Of a DNA stretch of 46,280 nt, positions 25,289-33,467 are shown piece after piece (the first letter of the stretch is position 1; each line of letters starts with the position of its first letter). A program made the position numbers and the translations under genes. Source of the DNA: Acidobacteriota bacterium (GTDB taxonomy: Bacteria > Acidobacteriota > Vicinamibacteria > Vicinamibacterales > UBA2999); assembly GCA_018000455.1 (NCBI GenBank), contig JAGNJW010000035.1, positions 1-46,280 on the forward strand, in the 5' to 3' direction. The notes beneath the pieces are model-generated. The model ran no database searches and had not been told where the DNA came from. It worked only from the letters and a program-made list of their open reading frames with translations.

Positions 25289-27564
25289 CGTTGGCGCTCC
25301 AGCCGTTCGGCCAGCGCCACTTCGCGCGCGGCCTCGTTGTCACGGCCCTGGCGGTTGTAGATGTCGGCCAGCACGTAGTGCCCAAGCGGCGCGATCCCGC
25401 GTTCGGGCTTGAGGGTGAGCCCTTTCTTGGCGGCCGCCGTCGCGCCGGCCAGATCGCCCCGGTCGAGCAGGGCCTTGGCGAGGTACAAGTACCCCTCGGC
25501 GAAGTCGGGCTTGGCCTCGACCGCGGCGCCGAGGCGCGCGATGGCGTCGGGTAGACGCCGCTCCTCGAGCAGGCGCTTGCCGAGGTTGAACTGTGCGCCG
25601 TAGTTTTTCGGGTTCGCAGCCACCTCGGCTTCGTAGGCGGCCCGCGCTCCGGCGGTGTCGCCGCGCTGCTCGCGGACCAGCGCGAGGTTGTACTGTCCGC
25701 GCGGCACGTCGGCCCGGATCGACACGGCCTCCTTCAGCACCTTCTCGGCGTCGTCGAGGCGTTGCAGGGTCAGGAAGGCCTCGCCCAGCTTGACCAGGAA
25801 CGGCGGCCGATCGATGTCGAGCGTGAGGCCGTGCTGCAGCACCGCGGCCGCCTTGGCCGTGTCTCCGCGCTGCATGTAGATGTCGCCGAGCTGGAAATCG
25901 GCCCGTCCGCTGCGCGGTTCGAGCTGCGCCGAACGCTCGAAGCCGAGGATGGCGTCGTCGATTCGCCCGAGTGCGCGGTAGGCGAGCGCCAGATTGTAGG
26001 TGGCCATGGCGTGGTCGGCGTCGAGCGCCAGGGCCTGCCTGTAGGCCGCGACGGCCTCGGCAGGCCGTCCGGCCTTCGAGTAGATGTTGCCGAGCTGGGC
26101 GTGGGCATCGATGATGTCCGGGTCCACCGCCAGGGCTTGTCGCACTTTGGCCGCAGCGTCGTCGTAGCGTCCGGCCTCCGAGTCGGAACCGGCCAGCTTC
26201 AGCAGGTTGTAGAGATCGATCGCGTCCTTGGGATCGCGCCGGGACCGCGCCTCCAGGTTCTTCGCGCTTCCGCCGCCCACGTAGCCGAGCGCCCGGAGTT
26301 TCTGTTCCACGTCGGAGGCCACGGCGGCCGGTCCGGTGGCCGCATCGGCGCGCGTCGTTCGTGACAGGAGCGCGCGCAGCGAGCGTTCCATCGCGTCGGC
26401 CCTGGCCTGACTTGCGGCCGCGATGTTGGTCAGCTCGCCGGGGTCGGTCGTGAGGTCGTAGAGCTCGCGCCTCGGCGCCAGGATGAACTTGAAGCGGCCG
26501 TCACGCACCGCCGTGAGCTCGCTCCATCCGTAGTGGAAGCGCGGATACCACGATTCCGAGAGCGCCAGCAGGTCGACCTTCCCGCCATCGAGTGCGGGGC
26601 GCAGCGTCGTGCCCTGCATGACGTCGGGGCCCTTCACCCCGGCCAGGTCCAGCACCGTCGGCATCACGTCCACGATTCGGACCTGATCCGGCACGACGCG
26701 CGACGAGACCCCGGGGCCAGCGATGAGGAGCGGGATCTGCACCGAGGCGTCGTAGACGAAGAACCCGTGCGCCTGTTCGTGGTGCTCGCCGAGCTGCTCG
26801 CCGTGGTCACTGAGCACGACGATGAGGGTGTTCTCCAGCCGTCCGCTGGATTCGAGCGCCTGGACGAGACGTCCGACCTGGGAGTCGGTGTAGGCGATCT
26901 CGGCGTCGTAGGCGCCGATCTGGCCGGCAGGGAAGCGCGAGGCGAACTCGGCCGGTGCCTCGTACGGTGCGTGCGGGTCGTAGAGGTGCACCCAGCCGAA
27001 GAACGGCTGGGTGTCGTCCTTCCCGAGCCAGGCGAGCGCGTGGGTCACGACCTCGTCGCCGCGCCGCTGGATCGAGTCGAGGCCCGGGCCGACGTCCGCC
27101 GACAGGTTGAAGGCGTCGAGGTAGTCGGTGAAGCCCTGCGCGATGCCCCAGCGCCGGTCGAGCACGAAGGCGCCGACGAAGCCGCCAGTGCGATAGCCCT
27201 TGCCGGCGAACACCTCGGCCATCGTCGTCAGGCTGTCGTCGACGTGGAAGCCGGTGTTGTCGCGCACGCCGTGGTAGGCGGGGAACGTGCCGGTGAAGAG
27301 CGACGTGTGCGCGGCGAGCGTGAGCGGCGTCGTGGTGGTGGCGTTGGCGAAGCGGGCGCCCCGGGCCGCGAGGCCGTCGAGCACCGGGGTGCGAGCGGCG
27401 GCGTAGCCGTAGGCGCCGACATGGTCGGCACGCAGCGTGTCGAGGGTGACGATGAGGACGCTGGGAGGTCCGGCCGGCCGGCCGCTGCAGGCCTGGAGCA
27501 GCGCCAGCAGGACCGCGGCCGTCGCTGTCTGGGCGAGACAGCGACGCAGGTGCGCGGAGTGCAT
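25285..27564 (-). CDS. Sulfatase/AlkP-superfamily lipoprotein with C-terminal TPRs (paralogue 1)
   Basis: The start is set at ATG 27564, which gives a clean lipoprotein signal (LALLQAC, C26); the frame is open for 190 more codons upstream but that part is low-quality sequence overlapping the next gene. IVTLDTLRADHVGAYG has the first metal Asp, VVLSDHGEQLGEHH the second group. The nucleophile position reads T82-L-A-A-H rather than C/S-x-P-S-R, as in its paralogue. YDLTTDPGELTN is a typical sulfatase C-terminal element, and about seven TPRs fill residues 490-759. TACAAT lies five bases before the start codon, so this gene may also have its own leaderless transcript although it is inside the run. 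Confidence 0.85.
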   Translation of the reverse strand: MHSAHLRRCLAQTATAAVLLALLQACSGRPAGPPSVLIVTLDTLRADHVGAYGYAAARTPVLDGLAARGARFANATTTTPLTLAAHTSLFTGTFPAYHGVRDNTGFHVDDSLTTMAEVFAGKGYRTGGFVGAFVLDRRWGIAQGFTDYLDAFNLSADVGPGLDSIQRRGDEVVTHALAWLGKDDTQPFFGWVHLYDPHAPYEAPAEFASRFPAGQIGAYDAEIAYTDSQVGRLVQALESSGRLENTLIVVLSDHGEQLGEHHEQAHGFFVYDASVQIPLLIAGPGVSSRVVPDQVRIVDVMPTVLDLAGVKGPDVMQGTTLRPALDGGKVDLLALSESWYPRFHYGWSELTAVRDGRFKFILAPRRELYDLTTDPGELTNIAAASQARADAMERSLRALLSRTTRADAATGPAAVASDVEQKLRALGYVGGGSAKNLEARSRRDPKDAIDLYNLLKLAGSDSEAGRYDDAAAKVRQALAVDPDIIDAHAQLGNIYSKAGRPAEAVAAYRQALALDADHAMATYNLALAYRALGRIDDAILGFERSAQLEPRSGRADFQLGDIYMQRGDTAKAAAVLQHGLTLDIDRPPFLVKLGEAFLTLQRLDDAEKVLKEAVSIRADVPRGQYNLALVREQRGDTAGARAAYEAEVAANPKNYGAQFNLGKRLLEERRLPDAIARLGAAVEAKPDFAEGYLYLAKALLDRGDLAGATAAAKKGLTLKPERGIAPLGHYVLADIYNRQGRDNEAAREVALAERLERQR

Positions 27565-27569
27565 GCCTG

Positions 27570-27575
27570 ATTGTA
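27570..27575 (-). promoter_or_regulatory. Candidate -10 box five bases before the sulfatase paralogue 1 start
   Basis: Minus-strand TACAAT-CAGGC-ATG. Five of six bases match the -10 consensus. The 83-base gap between this gene and the membrane-protein gene is the only sizeable one in the run, so an internal promoter is plausible. Confidence 0.4.
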
Positions 27576-27647
27576 CCCAGAGGGCCGTCCGCCTGGTCCG
27601 CGCGCAAGAGCCCGGACTTCCACCCCTGGGCGTCAGGCCGGTGCCGA

Positions 27648-28472
27648 TCAGATGACCACGCCGAGCGGCTTGCGAAGCAACAACACGAAGGCGAAGGTCG
27701 CAGCCACGTAGATGTAGAGCCAGTGCAGACCAGCGCCGAAGACGGCCAGCGAGCGATCCGGGTAGGGCACCCGGATGGCCGAGACGCCGGCCGTGTCCTC
27801 GAGTGGTGGCTCCGAAGGGTAGAGGAGCTGACCGACCAGCGTCGCCCGCTGGCGCACCGGCGACCGACGGGCCGTCACGTCGCCGGCCGCGACGTCGAGC
27901 GATTTCTCGAGCATGGCGCCGCCCGGCATGACGATGCGCAGTGTCGAGGCGCCCGCCGCGCGCGGGACGACCCGCCAAGTGACCTCGCCGAGGGCCGGGA
28001 AGTAGCGCGGCGGGCCCTGCTGGTCGAGACCGTCGGCCTCGAGATGCGGCAGTCCGTTGCCGCGAGGGCCATCGACCACCGCCGTGACGACCACCGGCGC
28101 TCCAGGCGTCAGCCCGGCATAGCCGTACCACGCCTGCAGCTGCGCGATGGCGAAGGTCAGCGGCACGGCGGTGATGAGGAGGGGAACGAGTGAAAGACCC
28201 ACGTACGACAGGTTGTGGCGCAGCGCCTCGCCCTGCGCACGCAGGATCGCCGGCAGATCGTCGTTGTAGAGCCGCATCTCGAGCAGGGCGGCGTGGATGC
28301 GCCGTTTCGCCGCGGTGAGCGCCGGCTGGTCGGAGGTGAGCCGCATCACGGCGAGCACGAGGAGTGCCGACGCGAATGCGGTGCCGGTGACGACGACGAG
28401 CGGCGACAGGCCGGCCAGCGGCGCGAGCAGCAGGTCGCTCACCCGCACGAGTTGGGCGTTGACGAAGGTCAT
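27648..28472 (-). CDS. Membrane protein of unknown function, Oxa1/EMC3-like N-terminal layout
   Basis: I do not recognise a named family. Visible layout: a first transmembrane helix (about residues 23-43), then a basic, helical cytoplasmic segment (LTAAKRRIHAALLEMRLYNDDLPAILRAQGEALRHN), a second helix (about 84-107), a periplasmic beta-rich domain of about 130 residues (GEVTWRVVPRAAGASTLRIVMPGG) and a final helix near residues 243-265. A helix, a basic amphipathic hairpin, then a second helix is the arrangement of the Oxa1 superfamily (YidC, EMC3, TMCO1). The resemblance is in layout only and could be chance. It starts four bases after the small RHH gene and sits between the phosphatase-like and sulfatase-like pairs. 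Confidence 0.6.
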   Translation of the reverse strand: MTFVNAQLVRVSDLLLAPLAGLSPLVVVTGTAFASALLVLAVMRLTSDQPALTAAKRRIHAALLEMRLYNDDLPAILRAQGEALRHNLSYVGLSLVPLLITAVPLTFAIAQLQAWYGYAGLTPGAPVVVTAVVDGPRGNGLPHLEADGLDQQGPPRYFPALGEVTWRVVPRAAGASTLRIVMPGGAMLEKSLDVAAGDVTARRSPVRQRATLVGQLLYPSEPPLEDTAGVSAIRVPYPDRSLAVFGAGLHWLYIYVAATFAFVLLLRKPLGVVI

Positions 28473-28476
28473 CGCG

Positions 28477-28668
28477 CTAGGAGAGATACCCGAGGCCCTT
28501 GAGGCGCTTCTTCAGTTCCTCTTCGGATTCGGCGCCCTCGAGCTGCGCCAGTTCCTTTTCGAGCGCATGCGTGATGAACTCGTCGACCGACGAGTAGCCG
28601 GCCAGGTCCGCGATCCGTTTGACCCGGGCGAGCAGGGCCTTGTCGAGCTTGATGCCTGATCCGAACAT
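28477..28668 (-). CDS. Small ribbon-helix-helix-like protein
   Basis: 63 residues: GIKLDKALLARVKRIADLAG (short strand then helix), then YSSVDEFITHALEKEL (second helix) and an acidic/basic tail. This is the CopG/Arc/MetJ layout, where the first strand pairs in a dimer to contact DNA. The ATG overlaps the TGA of the phosphatase-like gene (TGATG), and the next start is four bases after its stop, so it is firmly embedded in the run. It could be an autoregulator of the run. Alternatively it may be a small structural partner, since the tail is unlike most repressors. No toxin partner is beside it. Confidence 0.65.
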   Translation of the reverse strand: MFGSGIKLDKALLARVKRIADLAGYSSVDEFITHALEKELAQLEGAESEEELKKRLKGLGYLS

Positions 28669-30635
28669 CACTGGGCAGACCTCCGTCGGGGAAAATCGGT
28701 GATCCCGAACTCGGCCAGGATCGATCCGGCCAGCGTCTGGAGCCGATCGGCTGGCACCTTGAGCGGACGGCTCGTGAAGAGCACGCCCGGGACGTGAGCC
28801 GGATCCATGCTGTGGTCGCCGCTCCACGGCTCGCGATTGTCGGCGAAGACGTCGGGCGCGACGATCCCGAGGGCCGAGTCGCTCGAGACACGCGCGCCGC
28901 GTGCGTAGCCGACGATGATGTCGGGCTCGATCGTCGGGTAGTCACGGCCGGCAAACGTGGTGGCGGTCATGAACGCCTTCGTGATGGCCTGGGCGCCGGT
29001 CGCCGGATCGATCGTGGCTTCCATTGCCGCCGCGATCTCAGCCGTCAGGCGCGCGGCCTCCGCCGGTGGCACGATGCCCCGCGACTCTCGGCCCTGCCGG
29101 TTCACGTAGACGCCGTTCAACCCCACCGCGTAGGCACGCGTCCGGGTCCAGTCGACGCCGGCCAGGCCCGGCGCAGCCGCGGCCCTGGCACCCGTAACGA
29201 CCAGATAGCCGTGGTCGCGCAGCCAACTGTTGATGTTCACGGCGCGGCGCCACGGGGCGAAACCGTGGTCTGACATCACGACCAGCAGATCGTCCGGGCC
29301 AAGACTCGCCATCGCCTCACCGACGATCCCGTCCATCTCGACATAGAGGTCGGAGACGACCGATTGGTAAGCCGCGTCGGCCGTGATGTAGGCCGGATGG
29401 TCCGGGTCCATCGATCGCCACATCACGTGCGACACCTGGTCGATGTGCCCGAAGTAGTAGAACAGCAGGCCGTCGGCGAAACGGTCGAGCACGTAGTGAA
29501 ACTGCCGGCGGTTCTCGTCGGCCGTGATGCGGGCCTGCGCGAGCAGCTGGTCGGCCGACAGCGCCTCGACGTTGCGGGCCCGGGTGTCTTCGGGCATGCC
29601 CTGGGTATAGAAGCGGCCGGTGGCGTCGGCCAGTTCGGCCGCGTAGGTCCCGGGCGTCGAAATGGGCAGCGCCGGCGCGTACGGATCGAGGTTGATCGGG
29701 CTCACGTAGAGCTCGAAGTAGGGCGTCAGGCTCTTGAGCAGGAAGCGAACCTGGCCCGGCAGTGTCGAGAAGGGCAGCATCGGCAGCGCGATCGGCACCC
29801 ACGAGCTCCACTCGCCGACCTCGAGCACGCGCCTCTCGTCGCCGACGACGATCTGTACCGCCTGGCCCGAGGCGTCGACGTGCGCGGCAAACGCCACGGT
29901 CATCGGTGTGGGCGTGACAAGGTAGGGATTCGACGGTCCCTCGATGGCGCCGCGGGCCACGTCGTCGATGACATCGATCGGCTGGATGACCCCACCCGAG
30001 ACGTCCTGGCGTTCGAAGACATCGGGCTTGGACGAGAAGAGCGTGAAGATGCCGTAGGTGCCGAGCATGTCGGGCGTGCCCATGCCGCTCAGTTCACGGG
30101 TGGCTGTGCCCGACGGCGGGAAGTTCGCCGGCATCCGCACGATCGTCGTCTCGATGCCGCGTTGCTCCAGCACGTCCCAGAAGGCGTCACCGCCGCGCAG
30201 CAGATCGACGTGTCCTGCCGACAGCGGAAACTGCCAGGAGCCCAGCGTGAGCATCCGGCCCGGCGGCACCGTGCGCGATGTCGAGAGGAACGACTCGAGC
30301 GTCGTCGGTTCGCGATGGATGAAGTCGAAGATGCCGTGCCCACCAGGGTCGAGACCGGTGATGAAGGTTGACCACGCCACCGGGCTGAGCGGCGGGGTGG
30401 AGGTGGCGAGCGGCTGGAAGCCGCCTTGTGCCGCCAGGCGCGCCAGGTTCGGCAGGCGCCCTGCCGCCAGCAAGTCCGTGGCGAGCTGGTGGTCGAAGCC
30501 GTCGATGCCGAGCACGATCACCTTGTGGCCGGCGCCAACCCGTGAACGATCGCCGCAACCGATCGCGGCGCTGAGGACACACCCGGCCAGCGCCAGCGCA
30601 CACAACGCTCGCCATCTGCGTGAGGCAGTCGTCAT
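28668..30635 (-). CDS. AlkP-superfamily (type I phosphodiesterase-like) lipoprotein
   Basis: ATG 30635 overlaps the stop of the previous gene (ATGA). The signal ends near AAIGC, a likely lipobox. The fold's metal and nucleophile blocks are: VIVLGIDGFD, LSPVAWSTFITG (nucleophile region), GHIDQVSHVMW, VMSDHGF and the C-terminal WSGDHSMDP with the last His. The family includes nucleotide pyrophosphatases/phosphodiesterases and phosphoglycerol-type transferases. At 655 residues it is large for the family because of a beta-rich insert between SPVAWS and the DxxSH block. It is a tandem paralogue of the gene upstream. It probably acts in the periplasm on a phosphodiester or phosphomonoester whose identity is not visible. 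Confidence 0.83.
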   Translation of the reverse strand: MTTASRRWRALCALALAGCVLSAAIGCGDRSRVGAGHKVIVLGIDGFDHQLATDLLAAGRLPNLARLAAQGGFQPLATSTPPLSPVAWSTFITGLDPGGHGIFDFIHREPTTLESFLSTSRTVPPGRMLTLGSWQFPLSAGHVDLLRGGDAFWDVLEQRGIETTIVRMPANFPPSGTATRELSGMGTPDMLGTYGIFTLFSSKPDVFERQDVSGGVIQPIDVIDDVARGAIEGPSNPYLVTPTPMTVAFAAHVDASGQAVQIVVGDERRVLEVGEWSSWVPIALPMLPFSTLPGQVRFLLKSLTPYFELYVSPINLDPYAPALPISTPGTYAAELADATGRFYTQGMPEDTRARNVEALSADQLLAQARITADENRRQFHYVLDRFADGLLFYYFGHIDQVSHVMWRSMDPDHPAYITADAAYQSVVSDLYVEMDGIVGEAMASLGPDDLLVVMSDHGFAPWRRAVNINSWLRDHGYLVVTGARAAAAPGLAGVDWTRTRAYAVGLNGVYVNRQGRESRGIVPPAEAARLTAEIAAAMEATIDPATGAQAITKAFMTATTFAGRDYPTIEPDIIVGYARGARVSSDSALGIVAPDVFADNREPWSGDHSMDPAHVPGVLFTSRPLKVPADRLQTLAGSILAEFGITDFPRRRSAQ

Positions 30636-32749
30636 GGCGCGACCGCCCACGGGCGACCGTCCATGTGGGGCGGCGGTGTCAGTCCGAACAGCCGGAGCGC
30701 CGTCGGGGCGATGTCGACGATCGACAGGTCGCGTGACTCCTCGATCGGGCGGTTGCAGAAGACCACGCCCGGCACCAGCCGCGGGTCGATGCAGTGATCC
30801 CCGCTCCACGCCTTGGTGTTGTCTTCGAACACCGGGCCGGAGACCATGCCGGTCGCGCAGTCCCACGACGTGCGATAGCCGGCGTTGTAGCCGATGACGA
30901 GGTCTGGCGCGTTCTGTGAGTACGGCCCCTGGTAGAGCGCCGTCGTGTCGAAGGCCTCGCGCACGCCGACGTCGCCGCCCCCCCGGTCGGGCAAGCGTGC
31001 GAGCTTCGCGATGAGTTCCGCCTTGAGCGCGCGCGCCTCCTCTCCGGCCGCGACGATGCCGGATGCCTCGCGTCCGCGCAGATTGAGGAACAGACCCGAG
31101 AGCCCGAGGCAGTAGGCACGCGTCTTCGCCCAGTCGACGTCCCGCAGCCACTCGGCCGAGCCGTCCGTCCCCTCCTTGAGAGCGAGATAGCCCTCGCCAA
31201 GCAGCCACGCGTTCAGATTGACGCCGCGGCGGAACGAGCTGAAGCCGTGATCCGAAATCACCATCAGCAGATCGCGGGGACCGAGCGTCGCCATGACCTC
31301 GCCGACGAGCCGGTCGTTCTTCTGGTAGAGCGCCTTGATGGCATCGCGATGTTCGGCCGGCGCGTCGCTGCGGTGGGCCGGGTGCTTCGGGTCGATGTAG
31401 CGCCAGAACATGTGCTGGATGCGATCGGTGCCGTCGAAGACGCACACGAGCGACCCGCGGCGCAACTTGCCGAGCGAGGTCAGGAACATCCGGCGCCGCT
31501 CGTCGTCGATGTCGTGTGCCTGCTTCAGGAACGTGGCGTCGTCGGTCACGCCTTCGTTGAGCGCCCAGGTGTCTTCGGCGAGACCGAGCGTGGCGTACGG
31601 TCCGTGGCGCTTGGCGAGGTAGCCGGCGTAGTAGCCGGGATGCGAGATCGGCATCGCCGGTTCCTCGGGGTCGAGGTTGATTGGCGACATGTAGAGTGAC
31701 ACGTGCGCGCCCAGCTCGAGCACCTGCACCCGCGCGATGCCCGACACGGTGACGCCAGGCGCGGCGGGGAAGGGCAGCGCCAGCCAGCCGCTCAGTTCGC
31801 CCACGCCAAGCGTGACGCTCGCCCCGCCGGTCGTGATGGTGGCACGCGACAACGCGCGATCGACGACCAGCGTGAGCGGGCAGGTGAGCGGCGGGTGGCC
31901 AACGACGAAGCCGTTCTCCGGACCGGTCACGACGGTGTCGATTCTGTCGCCCACGAGTTCGACCGGCACCCGCTGACCGCCTTCCTTGAAGCGGGCGGAC
32001 GGCGGGCGGGTGGTGAAGAGCAGGAAGGTCCCCTGCGTGCCGAGCAGATCCGGCACGCTCATCGCGCTCAGTTCGGCGCCGTAGAAGCGGTCCGGCGGAA
32101 ACGTGATCGGCACGCGCAGCACCGTGCTCCAGATGCGTCGCTCGCCCAGGATGGTCCAGAACGGCTTCGACCGCCGCAGGTTCGTCAGCGCTGGCCGCTC
32201 GCGCGGAATGAGGTACTTACCCAGTTTCAAGAAGCGCTCGACCTTGCCGATCCTGGTGGACGAGAGCAGTGGCAGATACGTGCGGCGATCGCGATCGAGG
32301 AAATCGAAGATGTTGTGCCGCCCCGGATGCGTGCCGGTGCTGAACGACGACCAGGCCACCGGTGAGAGCGCCGGATAGGTGGTTTGCAGGCGGCGATATG
32401 CTCCTTGCGCCTGCAGCTTCGCGAAGTTCGGGAGCAGGCCTTGCTTCAGGTAGTCGTCGGTGAGGGTGGGATCCTGCCCGTCGAAGCCGATGACGATGAA
32501 ACGATCGATGGTGGACGGCGGCGGACCTCTGCGAGTGACGAGGCGCCACGCGGCTCGGAACGGCCATGCCAGGACCGAGGCCACCACCACCACCATCGTC
32601 ACCAGCATGACGAGGAACGACGACATCACCGCGAAGCCCGCCCCCGGTCCGATGTAGGCGTCGGCCGCGGCAGGTGCCACGAGGGTGACGGCGGCCACGA
32701 CGAACGCCGCCCGAGGGTGTGGTACAAGTCTGGCCATGCCGGAGCGCAT
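30632..32749 (-). CDS. Membrane-anchored AlkP-superfamily phosphodiesterase-like protein
   Basis: First gene of the run. The open frame begins at 32776, but that ATG lies in a TACAAT box, so I use ATG 32749, preceded by CAGG. Two hydrophobic stretches, a signal-like one and FLVMLVTMVVVVASVLAWPF, anchor it in the inner membrane. Catalytic domain: RFIVIGFDGQDP, LSPVAWSSFSTG, DGTDRIQHMFWRY, VISDHGFSSFRRGVNLNAW and WSGDHCIDP. The domain order and sequence match the next gene, so the two arose by tandem duplication. Function likely parallels that of its neighbour: a periplasmic phosphoester enzyme of unknown substrate. It diverges from a sulfotransferase gene. Confidence 0.83.
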   Translation of the reverse strand: MRSGMARLVPHPRAAFVVAAVTLVAPAAADAYIGPGAGFAVMSSFLVMLVTMVVVVASVLAWPFRAAWRLVTRRGPPPSTIDRFIVIGFDGQDPTLTDDYLKQGLLPNFAKLQAQGAYRRLQTTYPALSPVAWSSFSTGTHPGRHNIFDFLDRDRRTYLPLLSSTRIGKVERFLKLGKYLIPRERPALTNLRRSKPFWTILGERRIWSTVLRVPITFPPDRFYGAELSAMSVPDLLGTQGTFLLFTTRPPSARFKEGGQRVPVELVGDRIDTVVTGPENGFVVGHPPLTCPLTLVVDRALSRATITTGGASVTLGVGELSGWLALPFPAAPGVTVSGIARVQVLELGAHVSLYMSPINLDPEEPAMPISHPGYYAGYLAKRHGPYATLGLAEDTWALNEGVTDDATFLKQAHDIDDERRRMFLTSLGKLRRGSLVCVFDGTDRIQHMFWRYIDPKHPAHRSDAPAEHRDAIKALYQKNDRLVGEVMATLGPRDLLMVISDHGFSSFRRGVNLNAWLLGEGYLALKEGTDGSAEWLRDVDWAKTRAYCLGLSGLFLNLRGREASGIVAAGEEARALKAELIAKLARLPDRGGGDVGVREAFDTTALYQGPYSQNAPDLVIGYNAGYRTSWDCATGMVSGPVFEDNTKAWSGDHCIDPRLVPGVVFCNRPIEESRDLSIVDIAPTALRLFGLTPPPHMDGRPWAVAP

Positions 32750-32774
32750 TGAAACCTGCAAGCGGACGCTGGTC

Positions 32775-32780
32775 ATTGTA
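32775..32780 (-). promoter_or_regulatory. Candidate -10 box of the seven-gene minus-strand run
   Basis: Minus-strand TACAAT, with the expected transcript start about 19 bases before ATG 32749. It overlaps the in-frame ATG at 32774-32776, which argues against that ATG as start. No good -35 is seen. Confidence 0.4.
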
Positions 32781-32782
32781 CC

Positions 32783-33439
32783 GTGCGGCGTGGCGGCGCC
32801 GGAGCGTGCGGCGAAGTGCCGGTAGTCGCCCGGCTAGGCCGGCTGGCCCGGCGCCTGCGCTACGGCGCGCCGATCATAGTGGTCTCGGGCCTGCCCCGCT
32901 CCGGCACCTCGATGATGATGCGGATGCTCGAGGCCGGCGGCGTCATGCCGCTCGACGACGGTCTCCGCGCGGCCGATGAGAGCAACCCGAGGGGCTACTT
33001 CGAGTTCGAGCCCGTCAAGGAGCTCGACACGGCCCGGGGCGACGTGGCCTGGCTGCCGGCGGCGCGCGGCAAGGCCGTGAAGATCATCTCGTTCCTCCTC
33101 ACCTGGCTGCCAGAGCACTACAACTACCAGGTCATCTTCATGCAGCGCGATCTCGACGAAGTGCTGGCCTCGCAGCAGCAGATGCTGTCGCGCCGCAGAG
33201 CGGCCGGCGACGCGGCCGACGCGGCGCGCTCGCGCGATGCCTTCGCCTCGCACCTGGCTCAGGTCGAACGTTTCATGACCGCCCGGGCCTGCTTTGCGAC
33301 CCTCTATGTGCCGTATGGCGAGGCCGTGGCCGCCCCTGAGGCGACCGCCGTGGCGGTGGCGCGCTTTCTCGACCGTTCGATGGATACCGCGGCCATGGCC
33401 AGGGCGGTCGACGCCTCGCTCTACCGGAATCGCTCCTGA
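32783..33439 (+). CDS. Sulfotransferase-family protein
   Basis: P-loop sulfotransferase using PAPS as donor. IIVVSGLPRSGTSMMMRML (about residues 31-49) is the 5'-phosphosulfate loop. SNPRGYFEFEPVKEL, AWLPAARGKAVKI, VIFMQRDLDEVLASQQQML (3'-phosphate-binding Arg and Ser region) and the ending ASLYRNRS are the conserved blocks of a short bacterial subgroup. The first residues come from GTG 32783; a second GTG at about 32815 gives a start nearer to homologues. It lies back to back with the phosphatase/sulfatase run, which suggests that sulfate or phosphate decoration of a glycan or lipid is made and removed by the same locus; that link is inference. The C-terminal tail is complete. Confidence 0.8.
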   Translation: MRRGGAGACGEVPVVARLGRLARRLRYGAPIIVVSGLPRSGTSMMMRMLEAGGVMPLDDGLRAADESNPRGYFEFEPVKELDTARGDVAWLPAARGKAVKIISFLLTWLPEHYNYQVIFMQRDLDEVLASQQQMLSRRRAAGDAADAARSRDAFASHLAQVERFMTARACFATLYVPYGEAVAAPEATAVAVARFLDRSMDTAAMARAVDASLYRNRS

Positions 33440-33454
33440 CTTTCTCGGCCGGAC

Positions 33455-33460
33455 TAGAAT
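33455..33460 (+). promoter_or_regulatory. Candidate leaderless -10 box of the TolB-like gene
   Basis: TAGAAT, seven bases (TCTGCCC), then ATG 33468. No Shine-Dalgarno is present in the interval, which fits a transcript beginning at the start codon. Confidence 0.45.
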
Positions 33461-33467
33461 TCTGCCC

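Noticed and set aside
27565..28131. N-terminal extension of the sulfatase paralogue 1 frame to 28131
   Set aside because: The extension is antisense-like low-quality sequence over the membrane-protein gene; ATG 27564 gives a proper lipoprotein signal.
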